Assembly (NCBI GenBank): GCA_030078075.1
Contig: CP119638.1
Coordinates: 1,987,001-2,051,000 of the forward strand
Reading direction: 5' to 3'
From: Crithidia sp. LVH-60A
Taxonomy: Eukaryota; Euglenozoa; Kinetoplastea; Trypanosomatida; Trypanosomatidae
DNA: 64,000 bases
Shown piece after piece: positions 11,121-22,237 of the stretch. Position numbers and translations under genes: made by a program. Below the pieces are notes generated by a model. It searched no databases. It was not told the DNA's origin and saw only the letters and a list, made by a program, of their open reading frames with translations. The stretch's first letter is position 1, and every line of letters begins with the position of its first letter.

Positions 11121-14100
11121 ATGAAGAAAATGGAAGTCAATATCAAGGCTGTGTCAGACGCTCTTGACAGCTTATTGGTGGAGGAAGAGTGGAATGGCCG
11201 TGGAAGTCAGCCGAAACGCACCTCCGCAATTGTTCCACGGCGCCGCCAACCGATTTTAAAGCCACCTTCCACCGCACCACCTCTAACTGCGGGTTTTCTA
11301 GAAAGCCGTTCAAGAATTGCGGAAGTTGCGCCAAATACGCAGGTTGCGAATAAACCCAGTGCATCAAAAGCGCAAATAGATTCTTCACCACAACAAAAAG
11401 AAGCGGATGCGTACACTGAGAAAGCTAATAGTGTTTCTCGCCTGCGAAGCGCCACTTTAAACGATAGTAACAGCCCGTCGCTGTCCTCGAGGAAAGGGAG
11501 TCTAGCACGCCGAACAACTGATTCTGCACACAAGGAAAGAAACAGCAGAAGAACCGCCGACAAAACTTTGGGCGTTGTTGACGGGCTGGCATCCTACGAA
11601 AAGCTGCGTTCTGTTGAAATTCTTGCCGCCAAACCACTTGAGGCGTCCGGCCTCGGTATCTCATCTGCATTCATCACATCGCGAAATGTCGCGAAGCGAG
11701 TGGATAAGGTACAGCTGTCCTCAAAGAGCTGGGTCACAAATACCACTCTGACACCCTACGCACACGCTCTTTTTGAGTTAGAGAGCTTCGAGGCATCAGT
11801 GCAGGCCCACACAAGAACCTCTCCATACGACGAGAACAGCAGTTCTGGGAACTCTCACCGTGTTCATTATCAGGATGTGACGTTGCTGCTTCATCTTGAT
11901 ACTCGGAGCGATAGGGAGAGGCGGACGCCTGCAGATGAGCTGCTGTACGACGTCACTGTCGAAGCGTCGAGCTCGCGTCGCCGTGGTTTTATCCTTCTTA
12001 GCGAGGCCCTTTCAGTAACGGATGGCGTGAGTTTCCTTACTATTCCTGGGGGCTTTGCTGAACCACTACATTCGGGTAAGCGTCAAGTCTGCTGAGGGGA
12101 TGTGCGAGGACAAGCTAATCCGCGTGCGCGCTCTTTGTCTTTTTTGGAGTGACACTTGGTCGTCCAAAAAGATAGAGCAGGATCCACTCAAAAGCTCTTT
12201 GGAGGATGAAGTGGAAGGCCGCAATTCAGAAGTACAACACGGAGGACAAAAGCCGCTTTTTATCGCATCAAGCACCAGAGTCGACTGAGGCTGTGTTAAC
12301 TAGCCGTCCGGCAGCGTCACCGCAGTATTCTCCCTCGAAAGTGGGCGAGCCGCAAACAGACAGCGGCGAGACTGTGCCGGAGCCACTCTGCTCAAGCCCA
12401 TCTGACAGCCGGAACGTAGCGGACTTTGTTAGGCAAATCGCATTGGCTGGCCTCCGCGACGTCAAAGAAGAGACGCACCGAAAGAGGGAGAGTAGTGTCC
12501 CGACGAGCTATGTGTACAATTGGCTGACAGACAGCGCAGAGCTCGGCGACCTTGCGCGTCCGGGTAGATTGCGACAAGTGCGCTCAGCACAAAACGAAGA
12601 GGAGAGTAGGCCAAGCAGCCCACCGCCTGTGTCAGCACTTGCGGAGTACATTGAAACGCTGCAGGCATGGAATATTGCGCCTCTGTGGTCCGTGTCACGC
12701 GCAGTAGATTTTTGCATGTCGCAGACAACATCGTTCTCAGTCAGCACTGCCCCAGCAGGAGCTCTCTTTGCCGATGACGCTCCAGTCCATTTTGTGCAGC
12801 CGTTCAAGGTGCATTTTCTCGTGGTCTCCTCTTCCGCAGCTGGCACTGAAGTCGATATTTCTTTAGCGCCTTCCAGTGCTGCGCTACCTCCGTTATCCAG
12901 TCTTTCGGTGCTTGCGCGTCAAGCGTCGTCTTGCGGATACGCCGCTGAGCTGCTTTTCAGGTGCGACGATGGAGGCAGCTTTGGGTGTGTGTTGCGTCCC
13001 GAGAAAGACATCTTTCAGTGTTCCGAAGAGCACTGTAAGCTTGTTTTTGTCGTTTCTGCAGAAAAGCAGCAAAACGCGCACACGAGAGATGTTTCCGGGG
13101 GCTACAGAGCTCTTACTACAGACTGCACTTGATCTTTACAATCAGTCTGAGAAGGTAAGCCTTTTTGTGAGAAAATCAGCATCACCCAGCTTTTCTGGCG
13201 GCTCGTTGGAAGAAAACCCACCTCGCCCTCTTCGCGGTGTTCTTCGGATGCTGGTGGATAGAACAGGATCGTTTGAGCGGTTAGCATCGATTCTGACTCA
13301 GTGGTCGCTGATGTCCGGACCGGTGCGCTATTACGGCAATGCCTCCCAGTCGTTTCTGCGCATGCTGCTGACGCCGTGGCACTTCGCTGGCTTGGCCGAC
13401 AACGGGTTTGGCGTAGAGGTCGAGCGGGGCAACTTCAAGGCCGAGGCGCACTGGTGCCGTCTTCACGTCAAGGCGATAGGCTTGTGGAAGTCAAACACGC
13501 TCCCTGCGGGCGAGGCTAGCGAAGGAACAATAGCGCTGGAGCTGCAGGCAAGGGACTCTGTCTCGTTTGTGTGGCAATCTGTGGCGCGAAGTCGAGCGAC
13601 GTTGCGTCTCGTGCTGACTGACAACCACCTGCTTGAGTCTTTGCCTCTTGCTGACGGATTGGTCGTATCAAATCACGCAGCAGCGCTTGTACAAAAATTC
13701 TGCTTGTGTCCCGGCAAGCGCGACGCTGCTATGCCTTGCGCCGCACCTCTTAGCGATGCGCCGTGGGAGGAATTACTGCAGTCTGCCAAGGCGCTCTTTG
13801 GCGTGGCAGAAGGTGTTTTTGAGCACACTACTCTCCACACTTTTCTCGCGTTGCGCCGTCGTATTTCGGTGTCGTTCGCGTTTCACATTCTCAGCACCGC
13901 CTTCAAGCGGGGTTGGCGCTCTGTGTGCGCGAGTATGCCCGATGCGTACATCGAGTTTGAAGCCATCGCGTCGGAGCAGACAAAGTCTGGCGAAGGCCAT
14001 GCGGGAGCTCCTGTTTTTCTTGAGGGCTTCGCGCACAAATCTGTGTCCTTCATCGACGAGGATGCGTTCATGGACACCTTTGTGCAGTGGAGCTACCCAC

Positions 14101-14291
14101 TTCCGCGAGTCGTGACAGTGCATTGTAAGAGTGTTTTTCTCCCACTCGTGGAACAGTCGCCGAAGAGTGGTACCGCAGCTAAGCAGGCAAATACGTGGTC
14201 TTCAGGCGGCGGCGTCGCTACTCTCTTTTCGATAGAAACGCTTTGTAAGTTTTCCCCGGTGCAGTCGCTCGAGGAGGCGATAAAAGAGTAA
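11121..14291 (+). CDS. Divergent hypothetical protein, about 1,055 aa, four frame segments
   Basis: Four consecutive open segments fit one protein: 11121 to about 12065, about 12065-12205, about 12210-13090, and about 13095-14291. The start is the ATG at 11121 (MKKMEVNIKAV). The first 200 residues are polar and probably disordered. The middle and C-terminal parts contain beta-rich globular stretches (for example DVTLLLHLD, YDVTVEASS, LRLVLTDNHLL). I recognise no family. C2-like sandwiches as found in ciliary proteins would fit the texture, but that is only an impression. Base composition is visibly lower in GC than the neighbours. Three frame changes can be sequencing errors, as in nearby genes, or real decay; lower GC and lack of a recognised family make decay more thinkable here than elsewhere. 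Confidence 0.5.
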
Positions 14292-15317
14292 CTCCATTGT
14301 GGTTTTTGTCTTCGCATCTGCACGTTGCGCTTTCGTTGTAGCCACTTAATCGTCCATAGATGCTTCTCGTTAATTGGCGTGTAGAATTATATGTCCACGT
14401 CTTAGATATATTGTTTCTGCTTTCAATGGCTGACCATAGATTCTTTCATACTTTTTACCTTTGCTGTTTTACTTTCTGCGGCTGTCAAGGTGTTGCGCAC
14501 TTTTTCCGAGATCAGGTTGTCCGTTGACAACCATCTTTTGTGTGCCTATCTGATTAAACGCCGCTCTTTCAGCTGATACAATTTTTTTTTTTTTGCAGCA
14601 AGAAAATGGAAATAGGCGACACCATGTCTGCTCGGAGAATCCTAGCAAAAAAGAGAGAGAGTGTGTTGTTTTTCTCTTCATATATTAGCAGGTTTTTCCA
14701 AATAATACTCCGCTTCTCCGATGGATCCAAGTTTCCAGAGTCTTTAGTCACGCATTTGACTGCTTTACTCGTTTGCAAAATACGTCTCTTGATAGTGCAG
14801 CCGCTTTCTCTCCTCAACTGAGTCTACCTTTTTCTTTTCCTTTCCACCGCTTTTGCTTCTAACCTTCAACGCACACACCCTACACCTCCAAACAAAAAAC
14901 TCGACAAAACGCTTTTGCAAATCAATTAGTAAACCGCTTAAAACAGCCCATAATACCCCTACACGTAAGCACGCCATTTCCTGTTGTTTGTAAACCGGAG
15001 GCCCACACAGCGCTGTTCTTTCTCTTTTTTTGGCGCTGCTTTGAATTTTGTCCCCAACTACGTTTAAGGGATTCAAAGTCGTTAAGTAAACTTAAGTGCT
15101 TTCCGCGTCGAGAAAAAGAGAAAGGGAAAAGGCAATTTGTGAGATAGTAGCCAACGCACAAGAAGCACTCCTCCACATTTGTTCCGGTTTTGTTCTCTCC
15201 TCTGGAAAGAAAAAAAAAGAAATCACACACAGAAAAGAGACTGCAGCATCCGCAGCGAGTCCGCCCGAGCATCACCCGTTTTTCCTTTTGCAGAGTTTAC
15301 ATTGTGCCTATTCAGCA
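14292..15317. other. Intergenic spacer
   Basis: AT-rich spacer. The open frame of the importin continues upstream to 15096, but the family start is at 15318. No other gene is seen. Confidence 0.55.
15271..15293 (+). promoter_or_regulatory. Candidate trans-splice acceptor for the importin gene
   Basis: The tract cgtttttccttttgcag ends in AG at 15292-15293, 24 bases before the ATG at 15318. If used, it leaves a very short 5' UTR and excludes the upstream in-frame extension, supporting the start chosen. Confidence 0.5.
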
Positions 15318-18300
15318 ATGGACCAGCAAAACCTTGCCTTGTTGCTCGACCACCTGCGGTCCACGGACAACCAGGCGCGCAAGGCAGCGGAGGAGCAGTA
15401 CAATGCGGTTGTGGCCTCCAACCCGGTGTGGGCGATGCACGCCATGGCTGAGATCAGCGCCACTGCGCAGGATGCCGGCGTGACGGCGATGAGCCTCGTG
15501 CTGCTGCGCAAGCTGCTGAACCAGACGCCTTCGCCATACACCGGCGCCGATGCAGAGACTCGTGTCGCGGTGCGGGGCCGCATGCTGCAGGTGCTCAACA
15601 GCGCCGCCTACGGCAGCCTGCGCAGCTCCGCTGCGGCGTGCGTGAGTGCGCTGGCGGTGCAGGTCTTCCAGAGCAAGGAGGACTGGAGCGAGCTGTGGGA
15701 CAACGTCCTGAGCCTCATCGGTGCTGCGGGCGGCGATGCTCAGCTGAAGACGATGTGCTGCGAGATTGTGCTGGCGACGTCGCTTCCGATGTCGGCCTAC
15801 TTCCAGGCTCACGCCGCGGCCCTGAAGGCTGGGCTTGAGATTTGCTTCGTGGAGGAGGCGAAGTCTGCCGACCTCAAGAAGGCCGCCTTCCAGACAACGA
15901 TTCGCCTCTCCAGCCTCGGCATGGTGGATACACTCCGCCCGCTGGTGCCGAAAATGCTGGGCGTCATCGAGACCTACCTGAACCACGGCGAGTGGGAGTC
16001 GGTCGAGTCGCTGCTGCAGGAGACGGTGGAGGGCATCACGTCGAACATCGGCCTCTTCCAGAACGATGCCCAGCACCTACTGGAGCTGATGATGCAGGTG
16101 GCGGCGGCGCCGCAGGTCGATGCCGGTGCGCGTCATATGGCGGTGGAGCTGATGCTGACCTACTGCGAGGAAGTCCCGAAGATGGTGCGCAAGGTGCCTC
16201 AGTTCGCCACCTCATTCTTTGAGCTGCTCTTCCAGTACACGCTGAACCCCGAGTACAGCAAGGAGTGGGACACGACGGGCCGCGACAACGACGAGGACGA
16301 GCTGGAGGATGACTCCGACCTGATCATCGGCTCGAGCGGCCTCGACCGCATTTCGAACGCTCTCGGCGGCCGCAAGCTGCAGAAGACGGCGCAGGAGCTC
16401 TTCGCCAACAACATCAACGCCCCGGAGTGGCAGCGCCGCAACGCCGCCGTGCTCCTCATTTGCTACGCCGGCGAGGGCATGCGCGCTGTGTTCTCGCAGC
16501 AGCTGCCGTCTCTGGTCCAAATGGTGGTGCCGCACGTGAAGGATGAGTCGAAGTACGTGCGCGCCAACACGCTGGACTGCATCGCGCAGCTCTCGCAGGA
16601 CTTCACGCCGGAGCTGCAGATGAAGCTGCACGCCGCGATTCTGCCGGCTGTCGTGGCGGCGTTGCGCGACGACGTGCCGCGTGTCGCCTCGTGCGCGGCG
16701 AACTGCCTGGACAGCTTCATCGACAGCGTCAGCGGGGAGGAGGAGGAGGAGGAGGACGACGGCCTCGACGAGTTCCGCGCGATCCTGCAGCCTTACATCG
16801 AGCCGATGTGCGGGGACTGTGTCGCCATGCTTAACACCACGCAGTACATGTTCGTCCGCGAGGCGGCGCTCGGCGTCCTGTCGTCTGTGTCGTCGACGTG
16901 CAAGGAGATGCTGCTGCCCTACGTGGAGTCGCTGGTGCCCATCTACCAGCACGTGCTGAGCCTGCCGGACTCGCCGGAGGTGATGAAGACGAAGTGCAAG
17001 GCGATCGAGTGCGTGACGCTGCTGGCCTGCGGTGTCGGCCGCGACGCCTTCGCCGCCTACTCGGCCAGCGTGTGTGAGTACCTCAGCAGCCTCTGCCAGG
17101 GCGACCTCGCCACCGACGACCCGCGCACCCGCTTCGTGATGCGCGGGTGGACGTGCATGGTGGAGTGCCTCAAGGACCAGGCGCAGCCTTACCTCGGCAC
17201 CGTCATTCCGATCCTGCTGCGGATGATGAGCATGGATTGCGATATGGAGATCGCCAACGTCGGTGTCGGCGAGGAGAGTGACGAAGACAACGAGCTGCCG
17301 GATGGGGTGAACAAGATGCGGTTCGTCATCCCGGGCGTCGGCGAGCGTGTGGTGACGATCCACACCAGCCTAATCGAGGACAAGGAGCTGGCGTCGAACG
17401 TCGTCTTTGCGATGCTGAAGGACCTCGGCGCCGGCCTCACCCCGTACTTCCGCGACATCGCCAACGCCGCCATCGGCCAGCTTGCCTTCGTCGTCAGCGA
17501 AAGCATTCGCGAGAGCGGCGCCTCCATCCTGGACGAGATCCTCAAGTGCTACGAGGAGATGCGCGACCCCGCGGCGCAGCAGCTGGCAGAGGCGGCGATG
17601 CCGAAGTTGATGGACGCCCTCGGCGACGAGTCGGACAACAGCGTGATGGAGGTGCTGCTGCAGAGCATCGGCCGCTGCGTTGGCGTGCACCCCGCCATCA
17701 TGAGCCCGACTAACACCGCCCTCGTCTGCGACAAGGTGATGGCGGCCCTCGAGGTAGTGGTGAAGAGCCGCGACAAGTGCCTCGAGAAGAAGGCGACGGA
17801 GAACGACGAGGATGAGCTGGATGAGCTGGAGGTGGAGGACGAGGAGGTGCAGATCACCATCACGTCGGTGTGCGACCTGATCGGCACCCTGCTGACGGCC
17901 TCGAAGGAGGTCTTCGCCGCCCCGTTCCTCAATAAGGCCTTCCCGATTATTGGCAAGTGGCTGCAGCACCCCTCGGATGAGTTCTACATGACACGCGCCA
18001 CCAGCATCCTTAGCGACTTCGTGGTCAACGCGCCGCAGTCGATCGTGCCGCTGCTGCCCGCCATCTGCGAAAGCGCGCTGAAGATCGCGACGTCGACGAC
18101 CGACGACGCCCTGCTGCAGAGCGACTATTTCCTGCTGAACGTCGTGGTGCAGCTGCTTGGCGCTCACCCCGAGACAGACATGGGCGTCAATGGGGCGGAG
18201 CTCGCCGTGCACGTGCAGCAGACGGTGGCGCCGTACTGGACGTCGAACCTGATCCACGACGAGATGTTCACGCACACGACCTGCAACGCGCTGAGCCTCT

Positions 18301-18566
18301 ACGTGTCGCTGCTGAACTTCTACGGTACCACGGCGCTGCAGTCGGCTGCCACGGGCATGCTGCAGATCGTCGCGGAGGCCCTGCCGGCCAAGGACGACGA
18401 GATCGAGGCCCGCCGCATTCACGACGTCGTGCTCGGGTGGGTGACAAACCACCACCCGCTCCTGCAGGCGGTGAACGGCGCAGCGAACGGCCTGTTGGCG
18501 CGTGTGAAGGCGGCCGATCCGTCCTGCCTCTCCGACGCCGCGAAGCACTTCATCTCCACACTGTAG
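15318..18566 (+). CDS. Importin-beta family karyopherin (IPO5/RanBP5/Kap121 type)
   Basis: Intact 1,082-residue frame. It starts MDQQNLALLLDHLRS, matching the N-terminal helix of importin-5 proteins, and length agrees with that family (about 1,100). The sequence is a run of HEAT-type helix pairs throughout. An acidic insertion (GEEEEEEDD) lies near residues 473-481 and a second acidic stretch (ENDEDELDELEVEDEE) near 825-842. Acidic loops of this kind contact Ran or cargo in several importins. The segment VVTIHTSLIEDKELA, then AMLKDLGAGLTPYFRDI, resembles the importin-5 pattern. The role is Ran-GTP-dependent nuclear import, with ribosomal proteins and histones the usual cargoes. Importin-4/Kap123 is the nearest alternative. 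The ATG at 15318 is preferred over the upstream extension because of family length and the splice acceptor just before it. Confidence 0.88.
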   Translation: MDQQNLALLLDHLRSTDNQARKAAEEQYNAVVASNPVWAMHAMAEISATAQDAGVTAMSLVLLRKLLNQTPSPYTGADAETRVAVRGRMLQVLNSAAYGSLRSSAAACVSALAVQVFQSKEDWSELWDNVLSLIGAAGGDAQLKTMCCEIVLATSLPMSAYFQAHAAALKAGLEICFVEEAKSADLKKAAFQTTIRLSSLGMVDTLRPLVPKMLGVIETYLNHGEWESVESLLQETVEGITSNIGLFQNDAQHLLELMMQVAAAPQVDAGARHMAVELMLTYCEEVPKMVRKVPQFATSFFELLFQYTLNPEYSKEWDTTGRDNDEDELEDDSDLIIGSSGLDRISNALGGRKLQKTAQELFANNINAPEWQRRNAAVLLICYAGEGMRAVFSQQLPSLVQMVVPHVKDESKYVRANTLDCIAQLSQDFTPELQMKLHAAILPAVVAALRDDVPRVASCAANCLDSFIDSVSGEEEEEEDDGLDEFRAILQPYIEPMCGDCVAMLNTTQYMFVREAALGVLSSVSSTCKEMLLPYVESLVPIYQHVLSLPDSPEVMKTKCKAIECVTLLACGVGRDAFAAYSASVCEYLSSLCQGDLATDDPRTRFVMRGWTCMVECLKDQAQPYLGTVIPILLRMMSMDCDMEIANVGVGEESDEDNELPDGVNKMRFVIPGVGERVVTIHTSLIEDKELASNVVFAMLKDLGAGLTPYFRDIANAAIGQLAFVVSESIRESGASILDEILKCYEEMRDPAAQQLAEAAMPKLMDALGDESDNSVMEVLLQSIGRCVGVHPAIMSPTNTALVCDKVMAALEVVVKSRDKCLEKKATENDEDELDELEVEDEEVQITITSVCDLIGTLLTASKEVFAAPFLNKAFPIIGKWLQHPSDEFYMTRATSILSDFVVNAPQSIVPLLPAICESALKIATSTTDDALLQSDYFLLNVVVQLLGAHPETDMGVNGAELAVHVQQTVAPYWTSNLIHDEMFTHTTCNALSLYVSLLNFYGTTALQSAATGMLQIVAEALPAKDDEIEARRIHDVVLGWVTNHHPLLQAVNGAANGLLARVKAADPSCLSDAAKHFISTL

Positions 18567-19928
18567 GAGGGGAAGAAAAAGCTCCGCTCACCCTTCTGTT
18601 TTTTTTTTTCTCCTTCCGTCTTTTCTTTTCTCTGCCGCGCAAATAACCGGCATGAGGGCATAGAGCGGCTCTCTCTTTCTCTCTGAGGCCCTAAAGCTAG
18701 TATTTGAGTTTAGCTGCGATAATGGCGAAGAGGCAAAAAGAGTTGCTGTGCTGTTGAGTGCCTTTCTCGTCTCTTACCAGTGTCAGACTTTCTTTCCCTT
18801 TTTACGAAAGATTGCTTTGCTTCTGAAAGCGGAAATTAAGCGAATCGGGACGCAAAACGAAGCAAGTCATCAGGCGGATGATGGGATCATTTGTGCTAGT
18901 CTACTCACGCAGATAACCGCTGGTTCAAACACATTCAAAAGCGAGGAGGGACGAACCACTTAAGTTAATCAAGAATCGATCTAAGTGAACTGCAATTTTT
19001 TCTTTTACTTCCCTTACTAATTCTGTTGTTGTTGTTGTCGTTGTAAGGGCATGTGCTTTGTCCGTCTTCCACTCGCCGCAAGAGTTTTTTCCTTTTCTTT
19101 GGCTGTTGTTTGGTGTCCTCATATCTTTTTCTTCCTTCCGTTTTATTTTTTTTACTCGTGTTTTTTTGTGTTGAGTTGTAGCGGCGAAAGCTACGCGTTT
19201 GGGGATTCTTTATACCTAAGTAAAAAAAAAAAAGCCAAATAAAATACAACGAATAACAGAAGAGAAGCAGGTGGCGGCTGCGGTAGCCTTCTCTCGTGCC
19301 TTTGTGTGCTGCGCAGAGCGGGAGTCGCACTGATGACCCGACAAGCAAGAAAAGGAACTTACAGGTAAGGTCGGCTCTCTCCTTGCAGCCTCTCTGCCCC
19401 TGCCTTAAAAAAAAAGTCCGATGTCTCATTGCAACACCTCGCGCAACTTGCGTCTGACAGGAGGAAAAAGAAAAGAAAGGACTGTCGACGGCTGCGGTAG
19501 TGCCGTGTTCTGCATGCACCGTTTGATGAAGCGGCCTACGCGAAAAGTCGCTTCGAATGAGGCGAGTTATGCCTGAGTGTGCGTGCGTGCCGAAGCATCG
19601 CCTCAGGTAAAGGTCACACGATGCTTTTCTGTCTTTTTTTTCCTCTTATGTGCTGGTGCGGAGCGCATTCGCCGTGAATTAAAAAAAAAAAAAAACTACT
19701 TGCCTTCTCCTTCTGTACCCTCTTGAATTCTCTGTTGTCTTTCACATGTGTCTGTCTGCATGTGTGTTTGTGTGTGTGTGCGTGTCGCTCACTGACCGCA
19801 CTCTTCCTTGCTATCCAATTTCAAGCACAATAGATTGTTTCTCAGCCGCGCCGACGGAAGCTATCGACGCACCTACACATACGCACACGCCCAAATACCC
19901 ACGCGCGCTGCCGCTGCTGCTCTGCAAG
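18567..19928. other. Intergenic spacer, 1.36 kb
   Basis: T-rich and low-complexity spacer with A and T runs. An in-frame ATG at 19746 precedes the small membrane protein but is probably in the 5' region. No RNA gene is recognised. Confidence 0.5.
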
Positions 19929-20330
19929 ATGGTCGGCTCTCTCGGTAGAGCGGCGCTCGACCCGTACGGTGTCAACATGCCTCTCATGGGCATCTGCTTC
20001 ACATCTCTGCTTTTCAACACAACGCTGAACGGGAGGTTTATCGCGGCAAACATGTACACAAACTTGGGTCTTCTCATCACTTTCGGCGTCTCAAACGGCT
20101 GCTATGGGGCCCTGCAGAATCCCTTGTGGGGTGCCCAAACGGGTCTCCTCGGATCCCTTTGCTTCACCTTTGGTGTACCTCTTCGACTCTTGTTCACGTC
20201 ACGGCTCTTCCCCCGCTACGTGCATTACGGGATCGGCAGCTTTTACTGCACCTACCATTCTTTGCAGTGGCGCAACGCAAAGGTGTATTTTGAGGACGCC
20301 AACGAGGACGACCCCGATGAACGCTTCTAA
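19929..20330 (+). CDS. Small polytopic membrane protein, 133 aa
   Basis: The frame is intact. An upstream ATG (19746) would add 61 residues of repeat-like sequence (CVFVCVCV, THTHTH) that translate a GT/CA-rich leader, so I take MVGSLGRAALDPYG at 19929 as the start. Three or four hydrophobic stretches are seen (about residues 17-30, 42-62, 68-88 and possibly 98-115). The C-terminal tail is acidic and charged (YFEDANEDDPDERF) and is probably cytosolic. It carries many glycine and aromatic residues in the membrane part. I do not recognise the family. It may be an endomembrane or mitochondrial inner membrane protein. Confidence 0.65.
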   Translation: MVGSLGRAALDPYGVNMPLMGICFTSLLFNTTLNGRFIAANMYTNLGLLITFGVSNGCYGALQNPLWGAQTGLLGSLCFTFGVPLRLLFTSRLFPRYVHYGIGSFYCTYHSLQWRNAKVYFEDANEDDPDERF

Positions 20331-20988
20331 TGAGTGCACGGCACTCTCTCGAGACGAAGGCGCACCTTCCTCTGCGGGCCTTCTATCGTCTTTTGGTTTG
20401 GATTCTTTTTTTTTTTGTCTTCTGTGCTATGCTTCGTGTTGCTCATCGGTAAACTACGAAGCGGCGTATTGTGTGATGCTGTGTAGTCGTTGCGTTTTTT
20501 TTTCTTCGGTGGTTCTGCTTGGTAGAAGCGTGGTCTTTTTCTCTTTCTTCTCTTGTCATCACAGTAGCCAGCTTTCTGGAAAGAAGGAAATACGAAACTA
20601 AATCACGAACGTGTTGGCAGCTGGAAAATTGCCAATGGTGCGCCTTGTGTGTTTGATTAAGAAAATGGAAAGCAACAAACGTCTCACGGTGCTGCTGCAG
20701 GGGAGCCACGTGCTTTCTTTCTCCTTCAGAATAAGCTGCTAACGCTCTTAAAGTCCTCCATCCCGTCCTTTACCATGTTTTAAAACCTCATTACGATCCT
20801 TCTCCTTCTCTATCGTCACACTACACGACTCAGTATACGACACGGATCCTTGCCTTCTCCTTCACCTCGCTTCTTCAAGGTGACACTGTCGTGAAGTTTG
20901 TTTGTGTTTGCTACCTCCACCTAGACGTGTGTGGAGACGCAAACCTTGAAAGTCTCGAGGGAAGAGAGAACAAACGCATTCCTTTCCA
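20331..20988. other. Intergenic spacer
   Basis: T-rich spacer. A pyrimidine-rich stretch (20755-20875) with several AG sites precedes the next gene. No gene is seen. Confidence 0.6.
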
Positions 20989-22237
20989 ATGCACTCCACA
21001 ATGGAGGACCGCGACACCGTCGCCTCGAGCGTCTTCTTCACCGGCGTCTCCCTCACCATCGAACCGGACCGCCTCCGCCAGCACTTCGAGTCTGTCGGCC
21101 ATGTCATCAGCTTCGTCACCTACGGCCCCGCCCCGGGGAAGGAGTTCCGCTACGGGATCGCGGGCTACATGGACCCCAAAACAGCCGAGGAGGGCATCCG
21201 ACGGCTAAACGGCACCACCTTTGGCGAACGTGCGATGCGGGTGACGGCGGCACGCAGCACCAACCTCCACCCGCCGGTGCGGGCTGGACCCGGTGGCGGT
21301 GGCAGCGGACCCGTTGGGCGGCCACCTTTTCATAAGCGGGAGCGAGAGGGCTACGTGCCGGACCAGGGCCCACATGGCGCGCACTTTTCTGCGAGTGCAG
21401 CAGCGTCGTCATCGTCGCCCTTCTATGGGCGGGGCCGGGGTCGTGGTCGGGGGACGTGGGCACCGCCCGTCCGGGCACCGATGCTGCCACGCCCGCTCAC
21501 CGCCCCACCGACGAGCGTGGACAAAGACGGCCGCGAGCTCATGCAGCTGCCCCGCGGCTTCATCGACCCCATCCTCGGCACCGAAGGCTCCATCGTCCTC
21601 ACCACGCTGCGCGGCATGGCGACCGAGGAGGCCTACGCGGCGGTGGAGCAGCTGCGTGTGTTGGCGCTGGAGCGGCCGGAGGAGGCGCGGCAGCTGCTGC
21701 AGAACAACCCAGCTCTCAAGGCCGCCGTCGTGATCACGCTGCAGCATGCCGGGCGGTTGGCACCGGGCAGGCTGCCGTCGGAGGCGTACCGCGCGCCTCG
21801 TGTGGTGAATAAGAAGGCAGAACGGAAGCCGGAGGGCGAGCAGCCGCAGCCCCAGCCGCAGCCGCAGCAACAATCGCAGCAGCAGCCAGTGACGGAGCGA
21901 GTGGGCAACACGTTCCTTTCGCCCGCCACGGTAGCGGCAACTGCTCCCTCCACTTGTCAGTGCTGAGCCGCCTATTAGCACGCCGCCCATCGCGAGTGCT
22001 CCACCTCCGGCGGCGCCTGCACCCGTAAGAGCACAACCACGGGCCGCTGAGCCAGCCCCCATGACCGCGCAGGAGCGCGACGAGGTGCTGGAACTGATCC
22101 AGAACATGAGCGAGGAGGATGTCGATCGCGTCCTTACAATGTCAACGAGAGACCTGGCGCAGGTGCCGGACGTGGCGCAGCGGAAGCAGTTGGAGATCTT
22201 GCAGCGCCGCTTGTTGGAGATGTCGCGCAACTTGTGA
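20989..22237 (+). CDS. CSTF2: CstF-64-like cleavage/polyadenylation factor (CSTF2 homologue)
   Basis: Three parts follow in the CstF-64 order. An RRM spans residues about 11-95, with RNP2-like SVFFTGVS and a divergent RNP1-like KEFRYGIAGYM. A glycine/proline-rich linker follows. Residues about 190-257 form a helical hinge (TTLRGMATEEAYAAVEQL, then PEEARQLLQNNPALKAAV), as in the CstF-77-binding hinge. The C-terminal helical bundle ends in EILQRRLLEMSRNL, with EVLELIQNMSEEDVDRVL before it, like the CSTF_C domain. One frame change near 21930-21960 separates the hinge from the C-terminal domain; without it the first frame would stop at 21966 and the conserved end would be lost. The product acts in the nucleus in pre-mRNA 3'-end formation, which in trypanosomatids is coupled to trans-splicing of the downstream gene. 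The start may be at 20989 or 21001. Confidence 0.78.

Noticed and set aside
16212-18548. Two long antisense frames opposite the importin gene
   Set aside because: GC-rich shadow frames; the sense protein is a clear karyopherin.
18915-18940. tRNA B-box-like GGTTCAAAC
   Set aside because: No matching A box, stems or anticodon arm.
19746-19928. N-terminal extension of the small membrane protein
   Set aside because: Repeat-like leader sequence; a splice acceptor between the two ATGs is likely.
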